DNA of 35,968 bases from an uncultured Sphingobacterium sp. (GTDB lineage: Bacteria > Bacteroidota > Bacteroidia > Sphingobacteriales > Sphingobacteriaceae), in the NCBI GenBank assembly GCA_947630335.1, contig CANRHE010000010.1, positions 1-35,968 on the forward strand. The letters are read 5' to 3'. The translations under genes and the position numbers were made by a program. This document shows positions 33,808-35,968 of this stretch, one piece after another (position 1 is the first letter of the stretch; each line of letters begins with the position of its first letter). Below the pieces are notes generated by a model, which saw only the letters and a list, made by a program, of their open reading frames with translations, made no database searches and had not been told where the DNA came from.

Positions 33808-35670
33808 TTAAAAATTAACATTATTATTTCCACCAGAATGAATCTCTCTTTCATTAATTTTAACAATGGAAGCATTAGATATTGCGATACAACGAACCGG
33901 GTGCGCATTAACTGGAGAGCTAACACGAGGACTCCCTGGATATGTCATTATACGGTTGGCTCCAGTAGAACCAGCAACTGGTGAATATAGGACATATCGA
34001 GTTTGGTATGCCGTTCCACCTGGTGCTCCTGACGAATTTACTAGTGTCGGAGTTTGAGTTCCATAAGATGAAGTTTTTAAATGTACTTGATTATAATTAC
34101 TATATAACCCTCCAAACCCAACGTTATAACGTCCGTCATCATGGGCCATATAACCATATCCAGAAGCAGCAAATGTAAGTTTCGCATTGGCATTAAATTT
34201 ACTCGTTAATTGTAATGCATATTGAGCCGTATTAATTGCATTTACAAATTTTCGATAATCATTTTCAATATAGGTTAATAACGTCTCAAAGTCCTTAGGT
34301 ACAGGAAGTCTAAAACCTGGAGGGCATGGGTCTTCCAGTCCTTTTACAGGGGAAGTGGCAGTTCCTGAATTCCAACGATTAAAATATGATAACCCCATCT
34401 GCCCAGAAATACCATTATTATCCCAATTTGAATTGGTAGTTTTGCTGTTAGCATTTATACCTGGCAACTTTTTACCCCATTGATAATAAGCTCCATGAAT
34501 ATCTATGCCTGGAATATCTGCACGAGATCCGGTAAGATCATCACGATCTCCGTTAGAACCTAACGAATACCTCATCCATATTTGACCACCCAACAACACC
34601 GCAGGTTTACCCTCATGAATAAGTGTAGTATCTCTAGGAATAATCTTTACTTCTAATCGATATTTATAACCGGGTAATAAAGTAACTCCTGACGAAAATG
34701 GATTAGGGATTGACCTTGTTACATCCCCCACTTTAATGTTAATCACACTAAATAAATTAGTATTAGCATCCGTATTAATTAGTATTGAAGTTTTTGATGT
34801 GGCTATAGAGTTAGAAACATTGTTAGCAGTGGTAAAGTTATAACTTTCCGAGCCATTTAAATCAAACTGAAACCCACCATTAGCCGAATTTACTTGCTGC
34901 ATATTTGAAAAACTAATTGTAGCAGAATTACGTGCTATATTAAACCTTGTTTGTAATGAAGATGGATCGATAGAATATCCGCTAAGTGAGGCGTCTATAA
35001 TTGTAGTGATTTCATTAAATTGATGTTTAAAAACTATTCCCAAATTATTATTTGCTTCGTCTACAGCTAAAGTTTCTTTATATACTAATAAATCTGGATT
35101 ATTATTAACAATAATTTTAGCTTGAGACAAGCTAACAGTTGAATCTGGAAAAGCATTATCTAAATCAGAAAAATCAGTACTACTCAAAGAATAGGCTAAG
35201 AAAGTATAAGTTTTATTGATAGGCAATGACAATTCATCTGTTAAATTAGGACTACCATATTTATAATTTCGAAATGTTCTATAAGTACCATCAGCATTAT
35301 AGACAATTAGTTTGTAAACAACTCCATTACGTAAAGAAGTTGATTGCACATCTGCTCGATTCCCTCCAACATCAGCGGATTTTATGTTACTATTAGGTTC
35401 GTTTTCTAAAATTGGCGTTAAAGTAGAGATCATGATGAGATCTTTACTTAATTCTAAGGAACTAATATACGACTCCGGATCTTTAATTGATGCTCTACCT
35501 TTAACATTTTCATCACTAAATGGAGCAACTAACGGTGATACTTTAAGTATTACCTCACCTTGTTTATCTTTATTTGTTAGCTCATTATTTTTGTTACAAG
35601 ATTGCATAAAAAAAAGTACAACAGCTAGTGTACAAATTTTACCCAATGAATATAGTATATTGATTTTCAT
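33808..35670 (-). CDS. Fimbrillin-like lipoprotein with C-terminal FISUMP domain
   Basis: A 620-residue lipoprotein with lipobox FMQSC (Cys25). Residues about 36-345 are fimbrillin-like (GEVILKVSPLVAPFSDENV, YRTFRNYKYGSPNLTDELS, TYTFLAYSLSSTDFSDLDNA), with a closing block LLPGYKYRLEVKI. The C-terminus (about 358-600) is a FISUMP domain (Fibrobacter succinogenes major paralogous domain). It shows GGQIWMRYSLG, HGAYYQWGKKLPG, DPCPPGFRLPVPKDFETLL and the end block NAHPVRCI. FISUMP resembles C-type-lectin-like adhesion modules. A surface tip or adhesin role is inferred. It lies between the 65-residue gene and the GATase-like lipoprotein gene in one operon. Confidence 0.78.
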   Translation of the reverse strand: MKINILYSLGKICTLAVVLFFMQSCNKNNELTNKDKQGEVILKVSPLVAPFSDENVKGRASIKDPESYISSLELSKDLIMISTLTPILENEPNSNIKSADVGGNRADVQSTSLRNGVVYKLIVYNADGTYRTFRNYKYGSPNLTDELSLPINKTYTFLAYSLSSTDFSDLDNAFPDSTVSLSQAKIIVNNNPDLLVYKETLAVDEANNNLGIVFKHQFNEITTIIDASLSGYSIDPSSLQTRFNIARNSATISFSNMQQVNSANGGFQFDLNGSESYNFTTANNVSNSIATSKTSILINTDANTNLFSVINIKVGDVTRSIPNPFSSGVTLLPGYKYRLEVKIIPRDTTLIHEGKPAVLLGGQIWMRYSLGSNGDRDDLTGSRADIPGIDIHGAYYQWGKKLPGINANSKTTNSNWDNNGISGQMGLSYFNRWNSGTATSPVKGLEDPCPPGFRLPVPKDFETLLTYIENDYRKFVNAINTAQYALQLTSKFNANAKLTFAASGYGYMAHDDGRYNVGFGGLYSNYNQVHLKTSSYGTQTPTLVNSSGAPGGTAYQTRYVLYSPVAGSTGANRIMTYPGSPRVSSPVNAHPVRCIAISNASIVKINEREIHSGGNNNVNF

Positions 35671-35695
35671 ATTTATAATTCTAATTAGTTGTTTT

Positions 35696-35893
35696 TTATT
35701 GCCAAGATGAATTGTCAGGATTAGAAATAATTAGGTCATCATCTTCCAAAACATTCCAGTCATAAATCCTCACCGTACCAGATTGATCTCCAGTTTTAAT
35801 CTCCACAGAACTTTGGGCGATACCATCTTCAAATAAAATTTGTTCAACTTTAATGATTGGAGGCAAGTATTCTTTCAGTATTTTCTTTTTCAT
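35696..35893 (-). CDS. Small protein at the head of the fimbrillin-like operon (65 residues)
   Basis: A short protein that starts MKKKILKEYLPPIIKVEQIL and contains FEDGIAQSSVEIKTGDQSG. Short proteins of this kind (basic start, YxxPxI-x-E, then a GIAxSS stretch) often lie ahead of fimbrillin-type genes in Bacteroidota. It has no signal peptide or lipobox. It is 25 bases before the FISUMP lipoprotein gene, so it is the first visible gene of the operon. No exact TAnnTTTG box was found between it and the window edge. Function unknown. Confidence 0.65.
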   Translation of the reverse strand: MKKKILKEYLPPIIKVEQILFEDGIAQSSVEIKTGDQSGTVRIYDWNVLEDDDLIISNPDNSSWQ

Positions 35894-35968
35894 AGTTATT
35901 AAACAAGTTTATAATAAAAAATAATATATATCATTCAACACACAAAACAAACAACTTTACGATATTGT

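Overview
The window looks like chromosome from a member of the Bacteroidota, most likely family Sphingobacteriaceae (Sphingobacterium/Pedobacter type). The grounds are: AT-rich DNA; promoters of the Bacteroidota form (TTTG, 17-23 bases, TAnnTTTG) in front of several genes and tRNAs; little Shine-Dalgarno signal; and typical families such as fimbrillin-like lipoproteins, FISUMP and PCMD domains, a DUF4905-like protein and an OmpA/PorT-like barrel. No insertion sequence, integrase, phage gene or CRISPR array was seen.

Layout. 1-2025: the 3' part of a rimK-type ligase facing mnmA across a shared terminator. 2293-6323: two leftward secreted arabinan-degrading enzymes, a double-domain GH43 and a GH51 arabinofuranosidase, without SusC/SusD or a regulator. 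6324-9008: an AT-rich gap, tRNA-Phe, a broken gene for a triple RidA-domain protein, and three identical tandem tRNA-Thr genes. 9197-11797: clpB, with a perfect 11-bp inverted repeat upstream. 11985-13857: a PCMD lipoprotein and an outer-membrane barrel. 13933-18221: an acetyltransferase, a flavodoxin-fold reductase, a DJ-1/PfpI protein, a small membrane-anchored protein and polyphosphate kinase. 18254-21956: a leftward NfeD-type membrane protease diverging by 18 bases from a DUF4905-like gene, a LysM/double-psi-barrel protein and uridine kinase.

21990-24262: a cysteine-rich microprotein gene with a terminator-like hairpin inside it, then a hotdog thioesterase-like gene, a small lipoprotein, SCO1 and a monoheme cytochrome c. 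24689-30958: a TetR regulator overlapping a complete RND efflux operon (TolC, adaptor, permease). 31153-31522: tRNA-Leu and a 60-residue protein gene. 31766-35893: a leftward surface operon with a 65-residue protein, a fimbrillin-like/FISUMP lipoprotein, and a fimbrillin-like lipoprotein whose C-terminal half resembles a class-I glutamine amidotransferase/ThuA-like fold.

How the genes work together. The clearest working unit is the TetR-RND operon, probably self-regulated. The GH43/GH51 pair would trim arabinan or arabinoxylan side chains at the cell surface or in the periplasm. SCO1, cytochrome c and the small lipoprotein point to copper delivery or electron transfer for a terminal oxidase encoded elsewhere. 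The terminal lipoprotein operon probably builds a surface appendage or adhesin.

No wholly new system is proven. The best leads are the broken triple-RidA gene, the microprotein/terminator overlap, the run of genes whose -7 box sits 4-11 bases before ATG, and the fimbrillin/GATase-like fusion.
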